A stretch of DNA of 64,000 nucleotides from Asterias rubens (GCF_902459465.1 NC_047068.1:5704001-5768000); one strand, 5' to 3'; counted from the stretch's first letter, positions 33,016 to 45,310 are shown. Program-made: numbers and translations. Notes: a model not told the origin generated them from the sequence alone.

Positions 33016-33285
33016 TAGTGGAGTGTCTTTAGAAGAAAAATCGAAAAAGAATACTCAATGAATAGTGATTTAATAAAATAACTAACGTAGATACTTAACA
33101 TGATTAAACATTACAAGATAAAGATAAACATGATGACAAATTTAATAATTATGACAAGAAAGATGTTGAGTAAAGTGATGACTAAAAAGCAATTAAACTG
33201 AAGGGGATGAGGGGATAAACCTACTTGCTACATTGGGAGTATGTACCTATATAACTAAACCTGACGAAAAACCCAGGTTAAACAC

Positions 33286-33449
33286 CCACTGCCGTCGATT
33301 TCACAACACTCTTCCTAACTTAAGGCTAATCTTAGGACTTAGGACGAGTCCTAACCCTTCACTGTAGACCTTAAAATTAATCCTAAGTAGGACGAGTTCT
33401 CGTCCTAACTCGAGTTATGACGAGTCCTAACTCTTTGTTAAATCGACCC
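33286..33449. mobile_element. MITE family D copy
   Basis: Opens cactgccgtcgatttcacaa and closes tttgttaaatcgacccc. About 85% similar by eye to 30268-30444. Confidence 0.8.
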
Positions 33450-33505
33450 CAAATCTCTTAGTAGAGATGCCTCCACACCCAAAAAAAATAATTGTCAACA
33501 ATAAT

Positions 33506-36500
33506 TCACATTACTCGAAGAACAAACATGTATGAGTATTCATTTTTGCTCTTGTCTGTCTGATTCTTAAGGTAAAACAGCCTTTTCTTCTCCAAAAACT
33601 CCACTTGACCTTCGGCAGCCATTTTGTGTAGAATGGCATCCAAGGCACCATTGCAGTAATTCTCATCGTAGTGTTCGCCATCTAGATATTTTTCTTGCAC
33701 CACAAACATGATCAATCCACCTGCAAGTCCAACACAGGAAAACTTCATTTCAATGTTAGAGCAGGAGGCCTACCGTTAAAATTATGCTTTAGGACAGTTT
33801 AAACAATTAGTACAACTAGCTGCATCTGACGACAAGAAAAGCTGTAATTTAAAGGCAGTGGACACTATTGGTACTTACTCAAAATAATTATTAGCATAAA
33901 CCTCACTTGGTAACGAGTAATGGGTAGAGGTTGATAGATCAAAACATTCTGAGAAACGGCTCCCTCCTTTGAAGTGACGTAGTTTTCGAGAAAGAAGTAG
34001 TTTTCCACGAATTTGATTTCGAGACCTCAGATTTAGAACTTGAGGTCTCAAAATCAAGCATCTGAAAGCACACAACTTCGTGTGACAAGGGTGTTTTTTC
34101 TTACATAGTTATCTCGCAACTCCGACGACCAATCGAGCTCAAATTTTCACAGGTTTGTTATTTTATGCATATTTAGCTGTTCCGACCTACCGTCGGAACA
34201 GGTATTGTTTCTGTCGAGATTTTTTGTTTTTTCTAATTCTTTGTTTACGCCTAAAACCCATAGCAATTGCACAAGTTTTTTTCTTTAAACCTAATCTCCT
34301 AGACCATAACTTCAAAAGAGTGAAATCATATACCAGATTGAAGCTTAGAACATAAGCTTTACTCTAAATGTAAACAAAATTAAAAATCTTAATTAATTAG
34401 CCACGTAATCTTCATTTGAATATAACTGGATGCAGTCGCTTCCATGTTATTGTTAAAATATTCTCTTTGGTAAATGCCATACAGTATGTACCTATCATGA
34501 GTTGTGACTTCTTGAGATGAGTCTACGCATTTGAATATAACTGGATGCAGTCGCTTCCATGTTATTGTTACACATTCTCTATGGTAAATGCAATTCAGTA
34601 TGTACCTATCATGAGTTGTGACTTCTTGAGAGGAGCCTACTCAAGTCTCCTTTTCTTGTTTTTCTACCTACGTTCTGGACCACAGCGCAGTCTCTATTAA
34701 TTCGTTTCCTAACCGAGTTCTGGACCAATATACTTTGCACACCAAAAGTGCAATCGTCAGCCGTTGAAGTTATTATACATGGGGCTGATGGTGATCAAAA
34801 GGATAAAAGTCTGTTGTCGATGCACAACCGCCCACTTATATTCAACGGACCGTGAATCACGGACCATGTGCATAAAATAAAATATTCAAAAGAATATCCA
34901 TATAAAAAAAAAGATTTGTCTGGTGTATAAACTGATGTCCCAGCCATGGGATTTTCGTGTATTTTTCTAGATTCCTCGCTCCCCAACCAAAGTGACTACA
35001 AAACGTCTTTAATGGATAACAATGGTATATTTCGACATGGGTTTTTTCCCAGCAAGAGTTGTGGGGCCCAATTTCTCTAGTATTTATTTTGGGTATTTTG
35101 TTTATCTGTTTCATTTAAATATATGGTTAAGTTTTATTTTACGCTAACTGTTTTTGTGTTTGTTTTTCCTGTAATTTTGAATTGTTTTGCCGCTACATAA
35201 GATTACACCCACTAAATAGAATTGCTTACATTGCTTTCTTCGTTAGAAAAAAGGGGGGGGGGTCCGTACTCGTTAAGGTTTGATTTTATGGGCCCCTCCA
35301 TCCCCTACATGTGTTTTGCATTGATTTTTAGTTTTTGTTTTCTATTATTGTACGATTGCATTTGCTTGTAATAAATTATTTATTACCTTCTGTGTAGACT
35401 AAGCAAGTCTCGCGCGTATTTGAACTTGCGGGACCATTATGTTCCAAACCTTATGGAGTTTTACGTGGGACATTTTGTTTCGTCCATTTATTTAGTTTAA
35501 CCCTCTAGTCCCTGCACCACCCGAGTTTGCTGAACACTAATACTTCAAGATTCTTGCAGTTAATTACTGGAATCGTAGTTCAAATTTTAAAAGATAGCCA
35601 CAGCTTAATTTTTATGCACAATTTGAACCTTGATATTTGTATAAAAGTACAAGTTCGCATGAAAACAATACATGTCTCTCGTTAAACGGCTACTGTAATT
35701 TTTATGGCGAATATTTGTTTGTAATGATAAAATGGACACAATAGCTTTTCAAGGCTTTTATCTGACTCAATGATTATACTGATTAAATGCGAAGGCGTGA
35801 GTTTTCGACAATATTATCATGAATGATGATTAAATACAGTTTCCTAATGTTGGGGTGAGCAAAATTATTTCACCATCATTAGCTTCATTAGCTTAATAAT
35901 GACTTTCGAGGATTCTTTTGATGTTCATTTTTTCTACAAACACAAGCTAGCAGGTTTCCTCCTACCACTACAGTATTTCGATAGGCGGCTGGGCGGTCCA
36001 GTGGCTAATAGTTTATGACAATGAATATTAGAAATATTGTTGGAAATGTAATACTAGTTAACAAAACGTATACAAGTAAAATCATTTCAACAACAAAAAT
36101 CCTACTTTCGGGATGTTGACTTCCCGAGATAAATTATCACAGGAAGACGACATCCTAATTTTAGGATGTCGACTTCCCGAGATTAATTATCACAGCAAGA
36201 CGACATCCTACTTTTGGGATATCGACATTCCGAGATAAATTATCACAGGAAGACGACATTCTTCTTTTAGAATGTCGACTTCCCGAGATAAATTATCACA
36301 GGAAGATGACAACTGACGTTTAGGATGTCGACATACCGAGATAAATTATCACAGCAAGACGACATCCTACTTTTAGGATGTCGACATCCCCAGATAAATT
36401 ATCACAGGAAGACGACATCCTACTTTTAGGATGTCGACATTCCGAGATAAATTATCACAGGAAGACGACATCCTTCTTTAAGAATGTCGACTGTTTGTAG

Positions 36501-39500
36501 TTATAAGACTCCTTGGGGATAGGAGAAAAATTTTGAAAAACCGTGACCCCAATTTGGCCTCTACTTCCGGGTCAACCGGAAGTGGGACCATATCTCAAGA
36601 ACTACTCAACCGATTTTCAATTTGTTTTCACTTACATACAGACTCCTTGACATTAATATTGACTGTGAAAACCCCGACCCCATGTTGGCCTCTACGTCCG
36701 GGTGAACCGGAAGTGGGACCATACGCCAAGTACAATACAACCGATTGTCAATCCTTTTTGTTCAGTTTTATCCTCCTAAGGCATTAAAAATAAACTTTGA
36801 AAACCATGACCCCAAGTTGACCTCTACTTCCGGGTCAACCAGAAGTGGCACCATATCTCAAGAACAACACAACCGATTTTCTAACTTTTTTTCAGTTACA
36901 GACTCCTTGGGCGTTAGAGATTAGCCTTAGGTTACCGTGACCCCATGAAGTGGCACCGTAACTCAAGACACTGTACAGTATTTTTCAAACTTTCTTTCAG
37001 TTATAGACTCCTTGGTATTGTTAACACATAATCAAAGCAAAAGAACACGGAACAGCTTTGTGTTTGTTCACAAACACCTAATGGCTAGTTTTATGTTGAG
37101 ATACACCAAATGAGAAGACTGGTCTTTGACAATTACCAATAGTGCCCGAAGTCTTTAAATAGGTCAGTTTGCGGTAAGACCTTTTGAACATCTCTTTTGG
37201 GAGTGTTGCCTGAAAAGAACCTGCGGATTCACAACTCGACGCTATGATCTCAAAAGAGACAGTTTACTCGTGTTACCGCAATTCTCAATTGAATTGGCTT
37301 GTTTCGCAGCTTATGGGTATAATAAAGCCATTTTAGAGTCTGATAAAACAGATCAAGGGCTATCCCACAGGGACAACCTACACCACCGTGGTATGAATCA
37401 AAATAAGACATTTCACTTATTCTCTCTGTTTCGCAATATTGTCGCCTAAATTGCATGGAAGGTTTTTTAAATTCACCTGGTTTTGTGATCCGGATCCATT
37501 CTGGAAGGCAATCTGGTTGCACGTGACCAGCGCCGCAACCTGCGGTTAGACCAATCCCGTCATATGCATCTGAAGAAGAGAACATTTCAGCAAACTTAAA
37601 GGCAGTGGACACTATTGGTAATTAGTCAAAATAATTTACTTGGTTACAAGCAATGGAGAACTGTTGATAGTGGATAAAAAAAAACGATGTGAGAAACGAC
37701 TTCCTCTGAAGAAACGTAATTTTGAGAAAGAGGTAATTTATCACTTACTGAAGACTTTTTATAAGTATCTGTGTGAAAGCATAACAACATTTTGTGAAAC
37801 TCTACGATATTTGTTGGTCATTCACTGATATCTGCAAGGAATATAACAGGCTTGATTTTTTCTTCATATCATAATTAAGTAAAAAAAAGTATTTAAAAAG
37901 GCATTTCTGGATTGTCCAGTTTTGAAGGTGGTTCCCTGAAATTACTTTCTGCACATAAACAAACTTTGTACGGAAACCCTTTTTGGAGAAATGTCTTTAC
38001 ATCCTGGTCAAATTCACCATGGCACACAGCCCAGAGACCGCTGAAGAAATATTGACCAATTCTCTGTGGCACAATGACAAAATTAAGGTGGATAAAAAAT
38101 GCATCTATTTCAAACATTGGGAGTCAGCAGGAGTCAATTATATTCATAACCTTGTTGATGATGCCGGGAATTTTTTGTCTTTCAATGATTTCAGAAATAA
38201 ATTTCACATTAAAACTATTTTTCTGGAACATGGGGGTGTGGTCAGGGCCATTAAGTCTGCTTTCCAAACATTCTGTCTTTTACGAAAGGTACTGTTCAAC
38301 TTCCTTTTATTCCATTCAATTTCAAGACCCTTTTGAGGGACAAAAAAGGCTCCAGCAGAATCCTAAAGGTCTTGACCTCCTCCAGGAAAGTCACCTATAC
38401 ATTTATTTCTAAGTGAAACTTTAGTTTGCAAATAGATAATAGTTTTTCTAAATGGTCGTTAATTTTCAATATTCCTTTCAACTGCACAATAGACAATAGA
38501 CTAAGATGGTTTCAGTATAGACTTATTCATAGAATTCTAGGTACAAACAGTTTCCTTTTAAAAATCAAAAAGCTGGACTCTAATTTGTGTACTTTTTGTA
38601 ATAGCCAAGAGGAGACTCTTACATTTGTTTTGCTCATGTGCCACTACAATTTCTTTTTGGACAGCAGTTGCTTCATGGATTAATTACAAGACTAAGCGTA
38701 ACATCATCCTTGACCATGAAACATTTTTATTTTACAAAACAGGCTTTAAGAGTAAAGATACTAACCTTATTTTATTAATTTGCCGTTTTCATATCTACAA
38801 AATGAAAATGTCCAAGAACAAACCATCCTTCTTAGTATTCAAAACAGAACTCAAAAATGATTATGCCATGGAAAAATTTATTTCCACCTGTAACAATAAG
38901 TTGGCCAGTTTCTATCTTTTCCAAGATTAATGCTCTAAGGGTTATCTCTCTTTAAGTACGCTGTGTCTTGCTTTCACTAATACTGTATGTTTGTTTTGAC
39001 GATCTGATGTATTTTTTGTGAAATGTTGTGAATAAATAATTATCCCCCGGGATAAAAAAAAAAAAAAAAAAAAAAGTATTTAAAAAAATGACAAATCTGC
39101 AAAATCATAGGACACTCCCTCTTTATTATTAAATATTCAACGACATTACTGCAAATATTTCCAACTCGTTGAGAAACACTTACCATCGTCGATGGGCAGT
39201 CGATCTGGACCCAGAGCGGCACAAATGTAGTTTGTGTAGACATTCTTTCCACGCGTGTAATCAAGGCAGCCTTGTGACATGTCCAATGCGTCCAAATTGG
39301 TGAAACCGTGTTTCTTCAGCAGCTACAAAATAGAAGAAAAATAACTATACTATAAGCTTTTTTTTCACGGAAAATTGATATATTTTAATGATCTCAAACG
39401 AAAACAAATGAATTTTTCAAAATAAAACATGCCGGTTGTCTTAAAAAATATATCGTGCGGCTATTCTTGTGAGTAGTGTTGGCAATTCAACGTTTCGATC

Positions 39501-42500
39501 AGTATGCTCTGATCGTCTTCATTTGTGTTTGCTCAGCCCAAAATCGACGAAAAGACCAATAATTTTTATTACAAAAGAAAAAGACAAATGGTAAAAAAGG
39601 GCGTCACCTAAATGTTTATAAGATGCCTACCTGTTCTCCAAGAAAGCCATTTCCAGAGGCACAGTCAAGTATACGCTTTGATGTATCAGGAATTCTCGCA
39701 TGTATTTCTTCAGCTAGTGTGATATGACCGACGTACCCATTTCTAATACAGTGCTGTTGTTTAATAGTGATGAAACACAGAAGGTAAAATTGGGAACCTA
39801 ATGGGGTAACTACAAAGGGGAGGGGGGGGGGGGTGTCATGTACGTACCGTCCCCCTCGCCGGCCGCCCCGTGCCCTAAATTGGTTCCTATGTTGTTCTAA
39901 TTTGGGCATTCCAAAGTGTAATTGTGCACGAAACGCCAGATTAAGAGTAAATTACATTTAAATCCATTGAATCTTTTTTTTATTAAAAAAGAAAAGGCAA
40001 ACAGAAACATGGCACTTCACTTCTTGCAAATGGACTCTCTATGTGGAATGAGACCCTATCCAAGAAATCAAAATCAAAACAAACAAAACAACAACAAACA
40101 ACTACTAGCACAGCGACAAACTCACCAACATCCCAATGTAAAATCACCTCAAACTTAACAATCAGTTACATATTTGTTTTGTATTACAGGTATGTGACTC
40201 GGATGGGATTCGAACCCACGACCTTTGCAATTCTAGAGCAGTGTCTTACTAACTAGACTACCGAGGTTGCCCGGTAGCTAGAGGCAATTCAAATACTAAG
40301 TACTGAGTATACAGTGCTAACACACATCGGTATAATATGGGTTAATAAAGCAAAATTATTCTTTATCCCCGATGCAAATTTAACATCTCTTTTACAATAT
40401 TATTACCTAATAATGTTTGATATTTCATTCACTGAATAATAAGTATTAAAAAAAAAAAAAAAAACGAATTACAAACAAAATAAATATTCAGTTGAGAAAC
40501 TATTTATAACTAGACATTAGGTGTTATCAAGGTAGTACGGTCGTAGATAATGCACAAAAAATTCGATTTGAACCAGAAGACAAGATCAAAAGGTTAAACG
40601 CCTTGTATGCCCAAGTGTAATGTTTATGCACATACCAACGGGGGATTTACGTTGTTCTTTAGACGTGAATTTTGAAATTTTCAACCTCTCTTTTGAGCCG
40701 GAAGACAAAATCAAAATGGGGTCATGTCTGTGAGGCGTTTACGGAGTTTTTAATGCCCTTTCCGATGATGTATTGATTGTAAAAATCCGTCATGCAGATC
40801 AAAAATTATGATTTTTTGAAATAATAAACTTTGAATTAGTGTATCTCGTGCAAAGTTTCAACTTAATGCAAGCTTCGCGTCTATGCTTTTTCTTGCGGAC
40901 AATCGACAGCGAGAAGAATAAGAAAAACAAAACTAGATATAGTGTTTGTAGAAACAAACACTAGGTGTTCGGCTATTGTTGGGTCAGTGTTTGAATCAAT
41001 GAAAAAAGTGTTGTTGATAGCTCGTCAAATTGCAAAGAAATCAAAACCAAACAGTTTTCTCGATGTGTAATAATTTTATGGTAAAGCATCAAAAAGTGTA
41101 CATTTCCACCTTAATGCCTTTTAATAATGCCCTTTCAAAGCATTTTACAGGCACTTCCGGTTTAAAAAGGTCAAAGGTCAAGAGAAGGTCACCAACATAC
41201 CCATTTTTGTGAAGTACGTCAGGCCCTTTCATATGATGTATAGATCGTCAAAATAGCTTTTGTGGTCGAGGAAATGTGAACTGATGAATAATGCTGACTG
41301 GAGAAGAGACTAACTAACCGGAAGGGAAATGTTTGTTGAAAACGCCTTGAAAACAGACTACGTACGTAAAGCCCTTTCATATGATGTAGATTGTCAAAAT
41401 AGCTTTTGTGGTTGAGGGCATAGGAACTTATGCATGATGACGACTGGAGAAGAGACTAACTGGAAGAGAAATGTTTGTTGAAAACGCCTTGAAAACAGAC
41501 TACGTACTTAAAGCCCTTTCATATGATGTATAGATTGTCAAAATAGCTTTTGTGGTTGCAGCCTTATGCATAATGACGACTGAAGAAGAGACTAACCAAC
41601 CGGAAAAGAAATGTTTGTTGAAAACGCCTTGAAAATAGACTAAAAACGAAGCTATTTATAGGAGAATAAAAAAATAAAAAAATAATAATACAAAATTTAG
41701 TCGCCAATTGGTCTCCCATCCAAGTACTGACCAAGCCCAATTTTGCTTAACTTCAGTGATCGGACGGGAACCGGTGTTATCAACGCAGTACGGTCGTTAA
41801 TAATATACAATAAATTCGATTTGAACTAGAAGACAAGGTCAAAAGGTTAAACGCCTTGAACGAAGACTATTCTACATGAAGCTTTTTCGCGCTCTATGGA
41901 TGATCACTGGAGCGTGACTCTCCCGCACAGCTAATACACTACACGTTGTGTGTATGCCTAAGTGTAATGTTTATGCACATACCAACTGGGGATTTACGTT
42001 GTTCTTTAGACGTGAATTTTGAAATTTTCAACCTCTCTTTTGAGCCGGAAGACAAAATCAAAATGGGGTTATGTCTGTGAGGCGTTTACGGAGTTGTTAA
42101 TGCCCTTTCCGATGATGTATTGATTGTAAAAATCCCTCATGTAGATCAAAAGTTATGATTTTTTGAAATAATAAACTTTGAATTAGTGTATCTCGTCAAC
42201 TGATTACGTCATCGTGACGTAAAAACTTTTGAATCATCTACTGGTTATTGTCTACCTGTGTGCAAAGTTTCAACTTAATGCAAGCTTCGCATCTATGCTT
42301 TTTCTTGCGGACAATCGACAGCGAGAAGAATAAGAAAACCCCCCCCCCAAAAAAAACTAGATATAGTGTTTGTAGAAACAAACACTAGGTGTTCGGCTAT
42401 AGCTGGGTCAGTGTTTGAATCAATTAAAAAAGTGTTGTTGTTAATAGCTCGTCAAAGTTCAAAGAAATCAAACGAAAATGTTTTCTCGATGTGTGATATG

Positions 42501-43656
42501 GTAAGCATCAATGTCTACATTTCAACCTATAGCCTTTAAATAATGCCTTTTCAAAGCATTTTACAGGCACTTCCGGTTTAAAAAAGTCAAAAGGTCAAGA
42601 GAAGGTCACCAACATACCCATTTTTGTGAAGTACGTGAGGCCCTTTCAAATGATGTATAGATTGTCAAAATAGCTTTTGTGGTCGAGGAAATGTGAACTG
42701 ATGAATAATGACGACTGGAGGAAAGACTAACTAACCGGAAGGGAAATGTTTGTTGAAAACGCCTTGAAAACAGACTATGACGTAAAGCCCTTTCATATGA
42801 TGTAGATTGTCTAAATAGCTTTTGTGGTTGAGGGCATAGGAACTTATGCATAATGACGACTGGAGAAGAGACTAACTAACCAGAAGGGAAATGTTTGTTG
42901 AAAACGCCTTGAAAACAGACTACGTACTTAAAGCCCTTTCATATGATGTATAGATTGTCAAAATAGCTTTTGTGGTTGGAGCCTTATGCATAATGACGAC
43001 TGAAGAAGAGACTAACTAACCGGAAAATAAATGTTAGTTGAAAACGTTGATTTCAACTTAATGCAAGCTTTGCATCTATGCTTTTTCTTGCGGACAATCG
43101 ACAGCGAGAAGAATAAGAAAAAAAAAAAAAAAAAAAATCGAACAAAATCAATGAGTTGTTCGGGCTGTTGCCCGAACACCTAAAAAAAAAAAAAAAAAAC
43201 GAACAAAATCAATGAGTTGTTCGGGCTGTTGCCCGAACACCTAAAAAAAAAAAAAAAAAACGAACAAAATCAACGAGTTGTTCGGGCTGTTGCCCGAACA
43301 CCTAATAAAAATCTCGACGAAATAAAAATCTCGACGAAAACAATACCTGTTCCGACTGGATCGGAACAGCTTATAATAATAATCTCGACGAAAACAATAC
43401 CTGTTCCGACGGTAGGTCGGAACAGCTAATAATAAAAATCTCGACGAAAACAATACCTGTTCCGACGGTAGGTCGGAACAGCTAAATATAAACATACCTC
43501 TTCGTACCCATTGTGAACCCAATCATCGTAGTATTTCCCGAGGACTGCCCTCCTTTCTTCAAGTGGTAGTTTCTCAAGAGCAAACAAGTATTTCCGTCTT
43601 TCTTGAACCGTTGGAACTTTGTTTGCGGTTGTGAAAGGGTACTTGTAATTCGCCAT
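33506..43656 (-). CDS. METTL27/WBSCR27-like methyltransferase, paralogue A
   Basis: A class I SAM-dependent methyltransferase of the Williams-Beuren region 27 (METTL27) type; its substrate is unknown. Five minus-strand exons join in frame: 43656-43498, 39753-39631, 39322-39184, 37569-37477 and 33720-33506, giving 729 nt (242 aa). Motif I is ILDCASGNGFLGEQ, the acidic beta-2 end is LDALDMSQGCL, then AALGPDRLPIDD (post-II), IRITKPGG and LIMFVVQEKY (beta-4/5 area). The N-terminal helix YYDDWVHNGYEE and GYVGHITLAEEI match the 'YDxWAxxYExD ... GYxGP..AAE' opening of the family. ATG at 43656 starts exon 1. The introns hold a LINE, MITEs, 53-bp and 131-bp arrays, 5S-derived DNA and hairpin arrays. 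Paralogue B lies upstream in the same orientation. Confidence 0.9.
33849..34173. mobile_element. MITE family A, 3'-truncated
   Basis: Opens ttaaaggcagtggacactat. The body is intact to ttattttatgcatat, where it is cut by the hairpin element at 34171. Confidence 0.85.
34171..34232 (-). mobile_element. Hairpin-ended element, solo terminus
   Basis: The reverse complement reads tctcgacagaaacaatacct, then a hairpin built on gttccgac and gtcggaac, then agctaaa. It is the single-copy counterpart of the tandem units at 43302-43486. Confidence 0.7.
34413..34642. repeat. 115-bp tandem duplication
   Basis: Two copies start with catttgaatataactggatg at 34413 and 34528 and both end with tgagttgtgacttcttgaga. 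A few substitutions separate them. Confidence 0.9.
34643..36104. other. Intron DNA, no recognisable features
   Basis: Part of the last intron of methyltransferase A. No gene or clear repeat was seen. Confidence 0.45.
36105..36493. repeat. 53-bp tandem repeat, about 7 copies
   Basis: Units step by 53 bp (36111, 36164, 36217, 36270, 36323, 36376, 36429). Each holds cccgagataaattatcacag and a dyad of gacatcct and aggatgtcgac. Confidence 0.95.
36520..37020. repeat. 131-bp tandem repeat, about 3.7 copies
   Basis: The block ccgtgaccccaatttggcct, then tccgggtcaaccggaagtgg and accatatctcaagaac recurs at 36541, 36672, 36804 and 36935. It follows the 53-bp array with almost no gap. Confidence 0.9.
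37091..37158. mobile_element. MITE family A, 3' end only
   Basis: Reads gttgagatacaccaaatgag through gacaattaccaatagtg, the 3' terminus of the family. Confidence 0.75.
37599..37790. mobile_element. MITE family A, 5' end only
   Basis: Opens ttaaaggcagtggacactat and fades around 37790 into intron sequence shared with paralogue B (gatatttgttggtcattcac). Confidence 0.8.
37905..39067 (+). pseudogene. L1/Tx1-like LINE, 3' fragment
   Basis: Plus-strand frames match the C-terminal third of the LINE at 53990-57432: WHNDKIKVDKKCIYFKHWES against WFNDKIKVGGKCIYYKHWES, then RLIHRILGTNSFLLKIKK and the CTFC zinc-knuckle area. Several frame breaks occur. The 3' UTR ends ccccgggat and poly(A). It is antisense to the methyltransferase gene and truncated at its 5' end. 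Confidence 0.88.
39468..39520 (+). repeat. Dispersed repeat, 'caacgtttcgatcagtatgc' core
   Basis: Shared with 47475-47545 and 49948-50030. The copies here and at 49948 sit at equivalent places in the duplicated gene pair. Confidence 0.6.
40190..40290 (-). mobile_element. SINE family 2 head, reverse orientation
   Basis: The reverse complement has ctctagctaccgggcaacct, a tctagttagtaagacactgc A-box region and a cgtgggttcgaatcccatc B-box. It would fold as a degenerate tRNA but matches other SINE copies. Confidence 0.75.
40310..40400 (+). mobile_element. SINE family 2 tail, plus orientation
   Basis: The text tacagtgctaacacacatcg and ttctttatccccgatgcaaa is the SINE 2 tail, here head-to-head with the reversed SINE head just before it. 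Confidence 0.65.
40500..43130. repeat. 1.25-kb tandem repeat, two copies plus a partial third
   Basis: Matching anchors are attcgatttgaac at 40561 and 41814, and cttgcggacaatcgacagcg at 40892, 42304 and 43087. Each long unit contains a 5S-like piece, an aagccggaagacaaaatc-type body, a hairpin end (agtgtttgtagaaacaaaca), and three 142-148-bp subrepeats starting near gccctttcatatgatgtata (41223, 41371, 41513; 42640, 42787, 42933). All lies in intron 1 of methyltransferase A. Confidence 0.88.
41701..41799 (-). pseudogene. 5S rRNA-derived pseudogene segment
   Basis: The reverse complement follows animal 5S rRNA nearly end to end: acgaccgtactgcgttgata, then accggttcccgtccgatcac, aagttaagcaaaattgggc, ggtcagtacttggatgggag and accaattgg. 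The last part (expected cctgggaacaccgggtg) is missing or altered. A shorter 5' piece (gtagtacggtcgt) is at 40530-40545. It is embedded in the 1.25-kb repeat unit, so it is probably part of a 5S-headed element, not a functional gene. Confidence 0.85.
43137..43300 (+). repeat. 61-bp hairpin/poly(A) tandem repeat, 3 copies
   Basis: Each unit reads gaacaaaatcaatgagttgt, then the hairpin gttcgggctgttgcccgaac, cct and a run of about 18 A. Units step by 61 bp (43141, 43202, 43263). Confidence 0.95.
43302..43486 (+). mobile_element. Tandem hairpin-ended units, possibly Helitron-like
   Basis: Units start tctcgacgaaaacaatacct, continue into a hairpin of ctgttccgac and gtcggaacag, and end ctaat or ctaaa. 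There is one aborted start at 43311, then units at 43329, 43382 and 43439. A TC start, a 3' hairpin and a CTAA-type end recall Helitron/Helentron termini; this is inference. The array stops 11 bp from exon 1 of methyltransferase A. Confidence 0.6.
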
Positions 43657-44371
43657 GTTTTATTCTCCGACCACTTTCTTAATACTCGTCTTAAATCTAA
43701 ACAATGACACACAATAAAACATTAAACTTTCAAACAAATAAATTGAGCACCACCACATTCGAACACCATTCGACACTACTACACTTCCAGCGCATCGGAC
43801 AAAACAGCCAATTTCTGAAAGTCGAAGACATACACCAACGTTTGAATACACCAACAACAATATTCTTGAACAAAGTGTTCAACACCCGGTTCAGACATGT
43901 CCATATATATCGTAACTGTATGATTAATATTTCTATCCAGTTCTCAACTCACCAAATTCCTTCGACTTTAACTGGGTGTGTCGGTATGACTGCTAAAAAC
44001 CGCAAGAGCAGTCAACCACTGGTCCTTTCGCTACGGTCACCCGATGAGGTGACACTCAGTTTATAATAGAGAAATGCCAAAAAGGTACCACCACTATAGG
44101 ACCACCGACAACAGGTCACTTTGTACTACCGAAGCAAATATTACTGAATAATGTTTACAGCGGCTACAATGGACCCGTTCGGGCATGTGGAATATGTAAT
44201 GGCCGCCAGCGAGCATCCCAGAATATCAGCAAACCATCTTCATAGTCTCGATTGACGACGTCAACACAAATTACTGGAGGAGAAATATGTGTATCTCACA
44301 CACACAATGACTACCGCAAATCAACATGCAGGCGTTTGGTGCTATTTTATTTGAGGCAGAATCCATGGACT
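43657..44371. other. 5' flank of methyltransferase A
   Basis: The 60-70 bp above the ATG (gttttattctcc, gtcttaaatctaaa) is conserved with the flank of paralogue B at 51349-51415, suggesting retained promoter or 5' UTR. The rest shows nothing recognisable. Confidence 0.5.
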
Positions 44372-45137
44372 TTGTCCTTGGTTGGGCAACGTGATTTGTT
44401 TGGTGGGTCAAAAGCCTCATCTTAGCACCCTGTAAAGATTGATAGACCACAACTTCTGAACTATACACTGACTCAATGTACCTTTATCTAACTAGCTAAA
44501 AAGGATACGGCAAGCCAAGATGCTATTGTCTGTTTGGCCTAATCACCTTAGTCTTACAATTACATTCACATTTCTAGAAATTCCATTTCGAATTACTTCG
44601 TGCAATACAGAGGACTTGTCCTTGGAAGATTACGTAACTGTGCGGTTTATGAAAAGTTTTCAGCAGCAGCCATTATAGTTTGGAATGTGAAACTACTGTG
44701 TATAATGGTCGAATTTAAATCCAACATTGTGTCTCCCTCATGTCGGTATACCTTTTGTAAATTCCCCAACAGATAACTGCTTGGCTAGACTGTTTTATCT
44801 TGTTGCAAACCAGCTCTGTCTCAACTACACAATTTATCATAACAATGAACTGAGAAAGCATCACCAATGTAGTTCATAAAATTTCATAGTTAAATTATTT
44901 CCACTCAATCATTTAAAATGACAAAATACAACTTTTCAGGAGAAACAAATTAATAGAGACCGCGCCCCCCCCCCCAATTTGTGAACATGTACATACATGA
45001 GTACTTATGAGACAGAACAATGCAAAGAATGGACTGAAATAATTGAAAACTAGTTACACATGAAAAGACACAGACAAAACACAACAGGACAACACAGTAA
45101 CAAATTTTATAACAATCTTTTGAAACTTGAACAATTT
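44372..45137. repeat. Long dispersed repeat F, copy 1
   Basis: Shares tccttggttgggcaacgtga through ttcagcagcagccattat with 53655-53965, and gcaatacag through the end with 59807-60333. No coding family is recognised. Confidence 0.85.
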
Positions 45138-45310
45138 TTTTAAGGCACTGGACACGTTTAGTAATTGTCAATGACCCGAGTCTTCTCACTTGGTGTATCC
45201 CAACAGAATGTGTAAAATGACAACTGTTAAACTTCTTGGGCTCAATTGGGATTCGAAGTTTCAAGAGAATAATTAAAGAAAAAACGCCCTTAATTGTGGC
45301 ACAAGTTGTC
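45138..45310. mobile_element. MITE family A variant, truncated
   Basis: Opens ttaaggcactggacacgttt. It is the partner of the complete copy at 60334-60715; both follow repeat F, so they were copied together. Confidence 0.75.

Noticed and set aside
41279..41320. Hammerhead ribozyme core (ctgatga with later gaaa)
   Set aside because: The bases between the two core elements do not form the required stem, and the second conserved box is not correctly placed here or in the parallel copy near 42698.
41701..41799. Functional 5S rRNA gene
   Set aside because: The 3' part is altered, several conserved positions differ and it is embedded in a tandem repeat unit.
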